Below are positions 26,760 to 38,497 of a DNA stretch of 38,507 bases, one piece after another. The notes under the pieces were generated by a model. The model was not told the DNA's origin. It saw only the letters and a program-made list of their open reading frames with translations, and searched no databases. The first letter of the stretch is position 1. Each line of letters opens with the position of its first letter. Source of the DNA: Chloroflexota bacterium (lineage in GTDB: Bacteria; Chloroflexota; Dormibacteria; Dormibacterales; Dormibacteraceae); the NCBI GenBank assembly GCA_005880945.1, contig VBIU01000054.1, positions 1 through 38,507 of the forward strand, in the 5' to 3' direction. The position numbers and the translations under genes are program-made.

Positions 26760-27506
26760 CTATCCCCGGCCGCCCGCCGTGCTCTTGGCGAGACCGAAGT
26801 AAGCGGCCTCGACATCGGAGGGAGAGAGGTCGCGCGGCCGGCCGCTGAGGGTGATCTTTCCCTCCAAGAGGCAGTGCGCCCGGTCAGAGACGCGCAGGGC
26901 CTGGGTGACGTCCTGCTCGACGAGAAGGATGGTGGTGCCTGCAGCAAGAAGCTCCGGGAGCAGGTCGTACAGCTTGCGCACCACCGCGGGGGACAGGCCC
27001 AGCGACATCTCGTCGATCAGCAGAATTGTTGGATTCGCCATCAGGGCGCGCCCGATCGCGACAGCCTGCTGCTCGCCTCCCGACAGGTAGACGACCGGCC
27101 GAGCGCGCCGGGTCGCCATCCACGGGAACAGCTCGAACACCCTGGCTACGTTCCAGCTGCCGCGTCGCGACGGAACTGAGCCGATGACCAGGTTCTCTTC
27201 AAGCGTCAAAGATGGGAAGAGGCGGCGGCCTTCCGGGACGAGGACGATGCCTGCGGCGACGCGGCGGTGCGCAGGCAGATGCGTGATGTCGCGCCCTTCA
27301 AGGCGGATGCTGCCCGCGGTGGGTGTGTGGATTCCCGCGATGGCGCGCAGCAAGGTCGACTTGCCCGCACCATTGGCGCCGATCATCGCCACCGTCTCGC
27401 CGGCTGCCAGCGTGAAGCTCACGTTGGTCAATGCGGGCAGCAGGCCGTACCGCACTGTCAGGTCTTCGATCTCGAGCAGTGGCGCGGCGGGAGTCGCGCT
27501 CCTCAG
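26760..27506 (-). CDS. livF: ABC transporter ATPase LivF, probable CTG start
   Basis: A 248-residue ATPase. The Walker A is IGANGAGKSTLL, the signature motif is YLSGGEQQAVAIGRAL, Walker B is ILLIDEMSLGL, and the H-loop is in LVEQDV. The conserved first strand LLEIEDLTVRYG lies upstream of the only canonical start (GTG at 27455). The frame upstream has no ATG, GTG or TTG before a stop-free region overlapping livG. A CTG at 27506-27504 overlaps the livG TGA as CTGA, matching the 4-nt overlaps used by neighbouring genes, and is the best start. Ending at GTG 27455 would remove the first beta strand. Confidence 0.85.
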   Translation of the reverse strand: MRSATPAAPLLEIEDLTVRYGLLPALTNVSFTLAAGETVAMIGANGAGKSTLLRAIAGIHTPTAGSIRLEGRDITHLPAHRRVAAGIVLVPEGRRLFPSLTLEENLVIGSVPSRRGSWNVARVFELFPWMATRRARPVVYLSGGEQQAVAIGRALMANPTILLIDEMSLGLSPAVVRKLYDLLPELLAAGTTILLVEQDVTQALRVSDRAHCLLEGKITLSGRPRDLSPSDVEAAYFGLAKSTAGGRG

Positions 27507-28249
27507 GTTTGTGAGGCCTCGCCGTAGCTCGTGCCGAGGAAGACATCTTTGACGGCGGGGCTGGCGAGGACGGCGAGTGGCTCCCCGTCGCCGATGATCC
27601 TGCCGCCGGCGAGACAGATGAGACGGTCGACCATTCCAACGAGAGCTCGAACGACGTGCTCGACCCAGATCACCGCGACGCCCCTGGCGCGGATCCGCTC
27701 GATCACCTCGACCAAACCGGCCACCTCGGGCTCCGTCAAACCTGCGGCGACCTCGTCGAGCAAAAGCAGGCGTGGCTTGCAGCCGAGCGCTCGCGCCAGC
27801 TCCAGGCGCTTGCGCTGCACCAGGCCGAGCCGCGAGGCGGGCGAGTTGGCCTGTTTGCGGAGGTCGGCTTCATCGAGGACGCCTGCGGCCAGGCTGGACG
27901 CTGCATGTCCGCGGAGGCCGGCGCCGCGGTAGGCAGCGACCAGGACGTTCTCGAACACCGTCATGTGCTCGAACGATCGAGGCACCTGGTAGGTGCGCGC
28001 GATACCGAGCCGGCAGCGCTGTGCGGAGTCGAGTCGGGTGACCGCCCGACCCTCGAAGTGAACCTCGCCCGAATTGGGAGAGAGGTCGCCGGAGATGAGC
28101 GAGAAGAGGCTCGTCTTGCCCGCACCGTTGGGCCCCACCATGCCGACCGCGTCCCCGCCCCTGACGACCAGCGAAAGTGAATCGGCCACGATGATGCTCC
28201 CGAACCGCTTCGAGACACCTGCAAGTTCCAGCAGCGGACCAGCCGTCAC
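27503..28249 (-). CDS. livG: ABC transporter ATPase LivG
   Basis: A 248-residue ATPase starting VTAGPLLELAGVSKRFGSII (GTG at 28249, overlapping the binding-protein stop). Walker A is VGPNGAGKTSLFS, the signature region is SRLGLVQRKRLELARALG, and Walker B is RLLLLDEVAAGLT, followed by VIWVEHVV. ARTYQVPRSFEHMTVFENVLVA is the typical LivG block. The longer open frame to 28402 is inside the upstream gene and rejected. Confidence 0.93.
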   Translation of the reverse strand: MTAGPLLELAGVSKRFGSIIVADSLSLVVRGGDAVGMVGPNGAGKTSLFSLISGDLSPNSGEVHFEGRAVTRLDSAQRCRLGIARTYQVPRSFEHMTVFENVLVAAYRGAGLRGHAASSLAAGVLDEADLRKQANSPASRLGLVQRKRLELARALGCKPRLLLLDEVAAGLTEPEVAGLVEVIERIRARGVAVIWVEHVVRALVGMVDRLICLAGGRIIGDGEPLAVLASPAVKDVFLGTSYGEASQT

Positions 28250-29559
28250 GCGTTGGTGGGTTGGAGATCCCCGTTCGTCGGCACGTCTTTGTTGAGCGAG
28301 TTGTCGACGACGACCATGCTGTAGGGGTACTTGCTCCCCTTCCTCCACTGCACGCCGACGGGCTGCTGGATTGCGATACCGGGCATCGGGCCTTTGGTCC
28401 AATCAAGCGGGCCGCTTATGCCCGTGTAGCTGAGGGTTTTGAGCTTACCCGCGACGGCAGTTTTGTCATGGGGATTGTCGACGTTGGTCAGCGCTTCGTG
28501 CGCGATCTCGAACAAGGAATGCACCGAGCCCAGCGACGACAGCCACTGCTGGCCGGTAGATTGCTCGAAACCGTCAGCCAGCTGCTTGGCGGTCTGGCCG
28601 GTCAGCGTAGACGTGTAGGGGTGATACGGCGACCACCAGCAGTCGGTGGCGATGTTGATGACGAGGTCGCCCAGGGCTGTCGTGTCGGCTGGGAAGAGCA
28701 GAACCTTGGCAACTGTCGCGAGCTTCGGCTTGAAGCCTTGCTGGGCGGCCTGCTTCCAGAAGGTGTTGAAGTCCGGCGGGAGCGGCACGTTCGAGTACAG
28801 CTGGGCGTTCTTGTTCTTGAAAGTGTTGATCATCGAGCTGTAGTCGGTGGTGCCGTCCGCATATGCGCCGCCGTCGATCGATGTGTATCCGGCAGCCTTG
28901 ACCAGCGGTATGAAGTTGGTCCGAAAGGCAGCGCCGTCGGGGTCGTTCGGATACATCTCGGCGACGACCTTGTTGGTGTTCATCTTCGCCCACATCGGGA
29001 AAAAGCAGCCGGCGAACTCGTGAAGGCCGAAGAAGAACATCGTCGTGAACTTGAATGCGTCGCCGGGCTTGGCGCCGCGGCCGAAGTACCAGGCCTCCCA
29101 CGGCACTATGGTGGCCACGCAGGGTACGCCGCTGGCCTCGCAGAGCGTGGCCACAGGGTTGGTGACCTCGGGGGTTGATGCGCACAGCACGATGTCGGCG
29201 CCGGAATTGATCAGCTCCTGTGTGACTGCGGCAGCTCGGGTTGGGTTCGACTGACTGTCCTTGACGATGATCTCGACGTCATAACCCTTGCCGCCGGCCT
29301 TGAAGCCGCTCTTGTAAGCACTCGCGCCCCGAATGCCGTTGATGACGTAGTTGTCCCCGGTCGCGAAGCCGGCCGCCTCACCTGTTTGCGGGCTGACGTA
29401 TCCGATGGTTATCTTGCCGGTGTTGGCGTTGCTCGTGCCCCTGATGTCGCAAGCATCAAGAAGGGCTGCTGCCGACAGGCTCAGGGCACTGGCGCCGGCC
29501 GCTTTGAGCAGGGTCCGCCGCGTGATCTCGCGGTAGAGACGATTCTCCAACTCCGTCAT
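28246..29559 (-). CDS. Liv-type ABC substrate-binding lipoprotein with Tat-like signal
   Basis: A 437-residue periplasmic-binding-fold protein (LivJ/K type). The signal region has Arg14-Arg15 in TRRTLLKAAG, a hydrophobic stretch, and a lipobox with Cys37 (LLDAC), so it is likely exported by Tat and lipid-anchored. The domain begins ITIGYVSPQTGEAAGF and includes DSQSNPTRAAAVTQELINSGADIVL. Many aromatic residues in the cleft (for example EAWYFGRG, CWWSPYHPY) suggest an aromatic or large hydrophobic ligand. AGGAG is 9 nt before the ATG at 29559. It begins the transporter block, overlapping livG by 4 nt. There is a 92-bp gap to the upstream isochorismatase gene. Confidence 0.92.
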   Translation of the reverse strand: MTELENRLYREITRRTLLKAAGASALSLSAAALLDACDIRGTSNANTGKITIGYVSPQTGEAAGFATGDNYVINGIRGASAYKSGFKAGGKGYDVEIIVKDSQSNPTRAAAVTQELINSGADIVLCASTPEVTNPVATLCEASGVPCVATIVPWEAWYFGRGAKPGDAFKFTTMFFFGLHEFAGCFFPMWAKMNTNKVVAEMYPNDPDGAAFRTNFIPLVKAAGYTSIDGGAYADGTTDYSSMINTFKNKNAQLYSNVPLPPDFNTFWKQAAQQGFKPKLATVAKVLLFPADTTALGDLVINIATDCWWSPYHPYTSTLTGQTAKQLADGFEQSTGQQWLSSLGSVHSLFEIAHEALTNVDNPHDKTAVAGKLKTLSYTGISGPLDWTKGPMPGIAIQQPVGVQWRKGSKYPYSMVVVDNSLNKDVPTNGDLQPTNA

Positions 29560-29651
29560 CCCTCGTGACTCCTCTCGGGCGTGCGGCCCGCGAACCCAGG
29601 CGTTCGCCAAGCGCGAAGCTCAGCCAATCGTGACCACGCCTTTGGCGAGTG

Positions 29652-30353
29652 TCAAGGAGCGCGCCGGGGAGCTCCTCGAAGTGCGGTTGCGACGTCCTCC
29701 GAGTTCGCCACCCAGCCGAAGAACGTCTTGACGTTGTAGACGGTGGCCGCCTGGATTCCCGCTGGTCCCGCCGGCATGGTCGCGTCCTCGATCATGACCG
29801 GCCAGTACTCATTGAAATAGGCATCGCGGAGCGTCGACTCGACACAGACGTTCGACGCGATACCGACCATCAGCAGGTTCCGAATGCCACGACCTCGAAG
29901 CACGGAATCGAGATCCGTGCCATGGAAGCCGCTGTAACGCGGTTTGACGATCACAACGTCGCCGGGCTGTGGGGCAAGCGCGTCAACGATCTGGAAATCC
30001 CACGTTCCGAAGGTCAGCAACCTGCCACGCAGCTCGGGTCGCTCGCTCATCAGGCGCAGGGCGAGCTCCTTCCGAGGATTCGGGGAGTCGGGTCCGCCGG
30101 CTGTAGATCCGTCCGCCGGCCAGCCGATCGTGAGATAGATGATCGCCACGCCGGCGCCTCGTGCCTCGTCGCACACGAGGCGAGCGTTCGAGACCGCGTC
30201 GCGTGCGGGACCGACGTCGATGCCCGCAAGGTCGAGCATCCCGCCTGGGCTTGCGAAGGCGTTCTGCATGTCCACGATCACCAGCGCGGTGCGATCGAGG
30301 TCGAGGACGATCGGCTCCGGCTCAGCCGGAATCTCAACCCTGTTGAATGTCAC
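29652..30353 (-). CDS. Isochorismatase-family cysteine hydrolase (RutB-like)
   Basis: A 233-residue hydrolase with the family triad Asp28 (VIVDMQNAF), Lys137 (IVKPRYSGF) and Cys170 (GIASNVCVESTLRDAYF). The KPRYSGF and VCVESTLRDA strings resemble ureidoacrylate/N-carbamoyl amidohydrolases such as RutB, so amide or ureido hydrolysis releasing NH3/CO2 is likely. The GTG at 30353 lies inside the end of the upstream PaaK-like gene (20-bp overlap). Between a CoA ligase and an ABC importer, it may process an amide form of the imported compound. Confidence 0.88.
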   Translation of the reverse strand: MTFNRVEIPAEPEPIVLDLDRTALVIVDMQNAFASPGGMLDLAGIDVGPARDAVSNARLVCDEARGAGVAIIYLTIGWPADGSTAGGPDSPNPRKELALRLMSERPELRGRLLTFGTWDFQIVDALAPQPGDVVIVKPRYSGFHGTDLDSVLRGRGIRNLLMVGIASNVCVESTLRDAYFNEYWPVMIEDATMPAGPAGIQAATVYNVKTFFGWVANSEDVATALRGAPRRAP

Positions 30354-31572
30354 CCTCGAGCCTCACGATTCGCTTCGACTTCAGCTCTGCTCGCGGCAGC
30401 GTCCCCGCGGATACAACGCGACACTCCAGGCGCACGCCGAGGGCCTGGCGGAGGTCCGCCTCGAGGCGCTCGGTGGACGTCTCCGGTCCGTCGATCTCCA
30501 CCAGCAGCGCGACTTCGTCCATGTGGCGCACACGCCGCCGCTCGATGACGAACTCGCTGACGCTTGGGTGGCGCCGCACGATGTCCTCTACCTGCGATGG
30601 AAAGAGGTTCACACCGCGCACTGTGAACATGTCGTCGACCCGCCCGCGGATGCCCCCGAGCAGCTTCATGTAAGAGCTGCCGCACGAGCAGGGTTCGCGC
30701 GAGACGACAACGCGGTCCCCGGTGCGGTAGCGGATGAGCGGCATGCCCCAGCGCCCGAGGTTGGTGGCGACGAGCTCGCCGTCATCCGTGGCACGACCAT
30801 CCTGATCCAGGACCTCGAAGATGAACTCCGACTCGATGGCGTGAATACCGTCTCGCTGAGAGCAGCTGTGTCCGGTCGGACCAAGCTCCGTCATGCCGGT
30901 GTGGTCGAAGCACGCTGCCGAGTAAGCAGCCTCGATGGCGGCGCGCGTGGCCGGGATGCTGGCGCCCGGCTCGCCGGCATGAATGGTGATGCGAACTTTG
31001 GATCTGGCCGGGTCGATCCCGATGCTTCGCGCCACGTCCGCCAGGCGCAGCGCGTATGTGGGCGTCGACAGCAGGACTGTCGCGCCGAGCTCGGACATGG
31101 TGCGGATCCTCTGCTCCGTCGTCATCGCGCCGCCGGAGATGACGAGGGCGCCAAGCCGCTCAGCGCCGCCGAACGCCGTCCAGAAGCCGATGAAAGGCCC
31201 GAAGGAGAAGGCGAAGAACAACCGGTCGGTGGCGGTGACCCCCGCCGCCCGGTAGACATGGTCGGCCCAGATCCGCAGCCACCACTCCCATGACTCGGCG
31301 GTGTCCAGCCAGCGCAGCGGCTGCGAGCCTGACGAGCCTGAGGTCTGGTGCAGGCGGACGTAGCGATCGAGCGAATAGGTGAGGTTGGTGCCGTACGGAG
31401 GGTTGGCTGCTTGATCCGCCAGGAGCTCGCTCTTGGTCGTGAGAGGAAGGCGTTCGAAATCGTCCCAGCCGCGGACCTCAGTCAGGCGGGTACGCCAGAA
31501 AGGGTTCGTCCGCAGGGTTGCGCGGACGCCGGACTGCAGCCGCTCGAGCTGCAGGGCGCGGATCTCGTCGAG
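30334..31572 (-). CDS. PaaK-like phenylacetate-CoA ligase, no canonical start codon
   Basis: About 413 residues when read from the first conserved segment SLDEIRALQLERLQ. Key motifs are HQTSGSSGSQ (near 31350-31324), SFGPFIGFWTAFGGAERLG, FDHTGMTELGPTG, YRTGDRV and GGIRGRVDDMFTVRGVNLFPSQVE, so it is a full adenylate-forming ligase. Between an upstream stop near 31674 and codon TTG at 31221 there is no ATG, GTG or TTG. A start at 31221 would delete the nucleotide motif. A CTG at 31554 (GCC-CTG-CAG) or another noncanonical codon must serve, or the 5' end is damaged. The end coordinate is therefore approximate. It follows the aminotransferase closely and overlaps the hydrolase gene. Confidence 0.82.
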   Translation of the reverse strand, partial: LDEIRALQLERLQSGVRATLRTNPFWRTRLTEVRGWDDFERLPLTTKSELLADQAANPPYGTNLTYSLDRYVRLHQTSGSSGSQPLRWLDTAESWEWWLRIWADHVYRAAGVTATDRLFFAFSFGPFIGFWTAFGGAERLGALVISGGAMTTEQRIRTMSELGATVLLSTPTYALRLADVARSIGIDPARSKVRITIHAGEPGASIPATRAAIEAAYSAACFDHTGMTELGPTGHSCSQRDGIHAIESEFIFEVLDQDGRATDDGELVATNLGRWGMPLIRYRTGDRVVVSREPCSCGSSYMKLLGGIRGRVDDMFTVRGVNLFPSQVEDIVRRHPSVSEFVIERRRVRHMDEVALLVEIDGPETSTERLEADLRQALGVRLECRVVSAGTLPRAELKSKRIVRLEGDIQQG

Positions 31573-31573
31573 A

Positions 31574-32962
31574 CTACTTGGTGACGACGCGGTCGCCGAT
31601 CTCCAGGGCTCCGTCGAGGATCTCGAAACCCTCGTCCAGCTCGGCCTCGGTGATGCACAGGGGCGGATTGGTCATGATCGTGTTCCAACGGACAAAGGTA
31701 TGCATGCCCGCGTCCAGAAGGGCCTGCGCGATCGCCTTCATCTCAGGTGACGTGCCGTTGAACGGCGCCATCGGCTCCAGAGTCTTGCGATCCCGCACCA
31801 GCTCAATCGCGCCGAAAAGGCCGATGGAACGCACCGCGCCGACGCACGGATGGCGCTCCTGGAGGCGTCGGTGGTGGTTGGCCAGTACCTCGCCCATGCG
31901 CCGCGAGTTGCCGACCATGTCGTCCTCTTCGTATGCCTGGATCGCACCCAGCGCGGCGGCGCAGCCGAGAGGATGGCTGTTGTAAGTCAGACCGCCGTAG
32001 AAAACTTTGTCGTCGAAGTAGGCGGCGACCTGCGGACGCATGCCAACTGCGCCAAGCGGCACGTAGCTGCTGGTCAAGCCCTTGGCCAGGGTGATGAGGT
32101 CGGGCACCACGTCCCAATGGTCGACTGCGAACCAGCGTCCGGTCCGGCCGAAGCCGGTCATCACCTCGTCGCAGATGAGCAAGATCCCGTGCCGGTCGCA
32201 GATCTCGCGCACGCCCTGGAGGTAGCCGTCGGGAGGGATCAGGATCCCGTTGGTGCCCGTGACCGGCTCGATGATGAAAGCGGCGATCGTCCCAGGGCCC
32301 TCGAGACGGATCGTCTCCTCGAGCAGGTCCAGAGCTACCTGAGCGGTGTCCGTTCCGCGCTGGATGCCGTGGTACGGGTCGAGCACGTGGACCACACCGA
32401 CCGCATGCTCGTTCGGCCAGCGGCGCGGGTCTCCGGTCGCCTGGATGGCGGTGCCGGTCGAGCCGTGGTACGAGCGATACCGGGCGAGGATCTTGGAGCG
32501 GCCCGTAACCGTACGAGCGATCTTGATCGCGTTCTCGTTGGCGTCGTTGCCCGCAAGTGTGAACAGGACCTTGTCGATGTCGCCAGGGAGTAGCTCGGCG
32601 AGCTTGCGGCCGAGCCGCGCTCGCACTTCGGTCGCCATGAACGGGCTGATGTACGGGAGCTGATCGGCCTGGCGCTTGATCGCGTCGATGATCCTTTGAT
32701 CGCCATGACCGGCGTTCACGCACATCAGCTGGCTGTTGAAGTCGATGAACCGCTTGCCGTCGGCGGTCTGGAAATGGACGCCTTTGGCGCTGGCGACCGC
32801 CAGCGGTTTCAGCCCCGCCTGCGCGGACCAGTCGTACAGCGTGTGGCGCAGGCAGAGCTCGGTAATCTCCGCCGCGCTCAGCGCTTTGACGGCCTCGACC
32901 ACCATCGGGGAAATCGTACTCGTGGCTGCGTGATCGAGGCCTGACCAACCCGTGTTTGACAT
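31574..32962 (-). CDS. Class III PLP-dependent aminotransferase
   Basis: A 462-residue fold-type I transaminase. The PLP lysine is in TLAKGLTSSYVPLGAV (residue 294), the cofactor aspartate lies in LICDEVMTGFGRTG, and the N-terminal half has FTLAGNDANENAIKIAR. It would move an amino group from an omega-amino acid or amine to pyruvate or 2-oxoglutarate. From ATG 32962 (MSNTGWSGLDHAAT) the homology begins within about 20 residues, and ATG 32905 is an alternative. No strong ribosome site is visible. It is the first gene of the minus-strand aromatic operon, divergent from coxM with a 91-bp gap. Confidence 0.9.
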   Translation of the reverse strand: MSNTGWSGLDHAATSTISPMVVEAVKALSAAEITELCLRHTLYDWSAQAGLKPLAVASAKGVHFQTADGKRFIDFNSQLMCVNAGHGDQRIIDAIKRQADQLPYISPFMATEVRARLGRKLAELLPGDIDKVLFTLAGNDANENAIKIARTVTGRSKILARYRSYHGSTGTAIQATGDPRRWPNEHAVGVVHVLDPYHGIQRGTDTAQVALDLLEETIRLEGPGTIAAFIIEPVTGTNGILIPPDGYLQGVREICDRHGILLICDEVMTGFGRTGRWFAVDHWDVVPDLITLAKGLTSSYVPLGAVGMRPQVAAYFDDKVFYGGLTYNSHPLGCAAALGAIQAYEEDDMVGNSRRMGEVLANHHRRLQERHPCVGAVRSIGLFGAIELVRDRKTLEPMAPFNGTSPEMKAIAQALLDAGMHTFVRWNTIMTNPPLCITEAELDEGFEILDGALEIGDRVVTK

Positions 32963-33053
32963 CCCCACTACCCGGTGCTATACCCCTCGTGGTGCTCGGG
33001 TGGGCGCCCTTGTACCGCTCCTTTTCTGCACCGCCTGTCTGGGAGGGGAATGG

Positions 33054-33925
<872 letters not shown>

Positions 33926-33929
<4 letters not shown>

Positions 33930-34437
33930 AGGTCACGATGCGCATCAACGGAACTGAACGCGGCGGGGATGTCGAGCCGCGCGTGCTACTGGTCGACTTC
34001 CTGCGCACCAACCTGCTGCTCACAGGCACTCACGTCGGGTGCGACACCAGTGGCTGCGGAGCCTGCACCGTGCTGCTGGACGGAGAACCGGTCAAGTCGT
34101 GCACGATGCTTGCGGTCCAGGTCGAGGGGCGGGACATCAAGACGGTCGAGGGCCTCCTGCAGGGCGGCGCGCTCTCGCCGATCCAGGTCGGCTTCCACGA
34201 GGAGCACGGTTTGCAGTGCGGGTTCTGCACGCCGGGCATGATGATGGTCGGCAGCGCGCTGCTCGAGCGCAACCCAGACCCCACCGACGAGCAGATCCGG
34301 TGGGCGATCAGCGGCAACCTCTGCCGCTGCACTGGATACATGAACATCGTCAAGGCGATCAAGCACGCCGCGAAGATGAACCAGGAAGCGGCCAAGGCCG
34401 GATCGCATGCGGAAGCCGTCCCGGCCGGAGGTGGCGA

Positions 34438-34441
<4 letters not shown>
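33926..34441 (+). CDS. coxS: CO dehydrogenase iron-sulfur subunit CoxS
   Basis: A 171-residue subunit with two [2Fe-2S] clusters. The plant-type cluster ligands are in HVGCDTSGCGACTVLLDG with a later Cys in VKSC. The second cluster uses LQCGFCTPGMM and NLCRCTGY. It starts with ATGA overlapping the coxM stop and ends with ATGA overlapping coxL. It links the Mo-Cu site to FAD. Confidence 0.95.
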
Positions 34442-36788
<2,347 letters not shown>

Positions 36789-36792
<4 letters not shown>

Positions 36793-37715
36793 CAGACGAC
36801 GTCCTGGAGCTGTTACGGGAGTACGCGGCCAACGGCACGCCTTGCGCGCTGGCCACGGTCGTGCGGGTCGAGCCGCCGACCTCGGCGCGCCCCGGGGACA
36901 AAGCGGTCATCACCGCCGACGGCCGGCTGCGCGGGTGGATCGGCGGCAGCTGCTCCGAGCCCGTGGTCCGCCGAGAGGCGCTGCGGGCGCTGGCCGAGGG
37001 CACGTCGCAGCTCGTCAAGATCGTGGCCGCGGCGGAGGTCCGGCAGAGCCGAAAGCGGGGCGAGCTCATGGTCGCTACCACATGTCCGAGCGGCGGATCG
37101 CTCGACATCTTCATAGAGCCGCGGTTGCCACGCCCACTGCTCCTCGTGTTCGGCGAAACCCCGGTGGCGGAGACCCTGGCCAAGCTTGGCGAGCTCACAG
37201 GCTTCCGCAGCCGGATGGTGACCCAGGCCGAGGTGGCCACATTGTCAGTGCCTGGAAGCGACGCCTGGGCCGTGGTGGCAACCATGGGCCACTTCGACGA
37301 GGACGCGGCCGAGGCCGCGCTTGCCTATCCGGAGCTTGATGTGAGCTTGATCGCGAGCACACGGCGCGCCGCGGCTGTGCGCGCCGAGCTGCTGGCGCGT
37401 GGCCTGGACGAGCACACGCTCGAGCGCCTGCGCACCCCCGCCGGCAAGGTACGCGGGGTCACGCAGGAACAGATCGCGCTGCTGGCTCTGGCCGAGGTCG
37501 TGACGGCGCGGCAGAAGCGAGGACCCAAGCCGGCTGTGCAAGAAGCGCCAGCTGTGGTGTTTGCGACCGACCCGGTGTGCGGGATGACTGTCGACCCGCT
37601 CACCGCAACCCATAGGTCCGAGCTCGGCCGGACGACGTTCTGGTTTTGCTCAGCCGGCTGCCAGGCGGAGTTCGAGAAAGCCCCGGAGCGCTACCTCAGA
37701 CCGATCGAAGACTGA
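36789..37715 (+). CDS. XdhC/CoxI-type maturation protein fused to a C-terminal YHS domain
   Basis: About 308 residues. The N-terminal XdhC/CoxI domain (REYAANGTPCALATVVRVEP and RGWIGGSCSEPVVRREAL) and Rossmann-like middle (LLLVFGETPVAETLA) belong to the chaperones that deliver a finished Mo cofactor. The C-terminal 45 residues (DPVCGMTVDPLTATHRSELG, then FWFCSAGCQAEFEKAPERYL) form a YHS domain that often binds metals. The conserved N-terminus precedes the only canonical start (GTG 36861). An ATA at 36789, overlapping the coxL TAG and about 8 nt after AAGGGGG, or CTG at 36801 would serve. It overlaps the nitrilase gene 3' end by 25 bp. It probably matures the CO dehydrogenase, and the YHS domain may handle copper. 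Confidence 0.82.
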
Positions 37716-38497
37716 GCGCTTGCGGCGCGTCGCTGCGCCAGCACCGGCAGGCGGGCACGCGCAGCCTTGAGCCGTTCGTGCGAGATGTCGGCGATCGCGA
37801 CTCCCTCACCGTCCCCGAGGCCCGCGATTTGCGCACCGAGCGGATCCACGATCACGCTCCGGCCCGTGTACGCCGCCCCGGCCATTCCGCCGACGGCGAC
37901 ATACATCGTGTTGTCGAGCGCCCGGGCTCGCGCGACAACGTTGAGGTGCTCCTCCTTGAGCGGGCCCGCGACCCAGGCTGTCGGCGCCAGCAGCAGGTCG
38001 GCGCCTTGATCCGCGGCGCGTTCGATGAAGCTGGCGAAGCGCAGGTCGTAGCAGATGACCACCGCGGCCCGAAACCCATCGACATCGACCTGCAGCGGGT
38101 CTTCGGCGCCGGCCCGAAACCGGTCCGACTCGACCTCCCCGAACGCATCGAATAGGTGGCGCTTGTGGAATGTGCCGATCAGGCCCTTGACAGGATCCAC
38201 CACGACGGCGGAGTTGTAGATGCGGCGCTCGCCGGCGATCGACTCGAACATCCCGGCCACCACGGTCATGCTGTGCCGCGCGGCCAGCTCCGCCAACGTG
38301 GTCACGAAACGTCCGTCGAGCGGCTCCGCGACTGCATACAGGTCGGCAGTCTTCTCGCCGAAGTCGCACATCGCCGCTTCGGGAAAGACAACCAGGCGCG
38401 CACCCGAATCCGCTGCCTGAGCAGCGAGGGTGGTGATGCGGTCGACGTTGGCCGGCTTGCTCATCCCGGCGCTGAGCTGGGCTACAGCGATTTTCAT
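37691..38497 (-). CDS. Carbon-nitrogen hydrolase (nitrilase superfamily)
   Basis: A 268-residue amidase of the nitrilase fold. The Glu-Lys-Cys triad is Glu40 (VVFPEAAMC), Lys112 (FHKRHLFD) and Cys149 (VICYDLRF). It would hydrolyse an amide such as an omega-amidase or deaminated glutathione amidase substrate. The C-terminus is slightly trimmed of common length. It is convergent with the XdhC-YHS gene, and their ends overlap by 25 bp. The ATG at 38497 leaves only 10 bases to the window edge. Confidence 0.9.
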   Translation of the reverse strand: MKIAVAQLSAGMSKPANVDRITTLAAQAADSGARLVVFPEAAMCDFGEKTADLYAVAEPLDGRFVTTLAELAARHSMTVVAGMFESIAGERRIYNSAVVVDPVKGLIGTFHKRHLFDAFGEVESDRFRAGAEDPLQVDVDGFRAAVVICYDLRFASFIERAADQGADLLLAPTAWVAGPLKEEHLNVVARARALDNTMYVAVGGMAGAAYTGRSVIVDPLGAQIAGLGDGEGVAIADISHERLKAARARLPVLAQRRAASAQSSIGLR

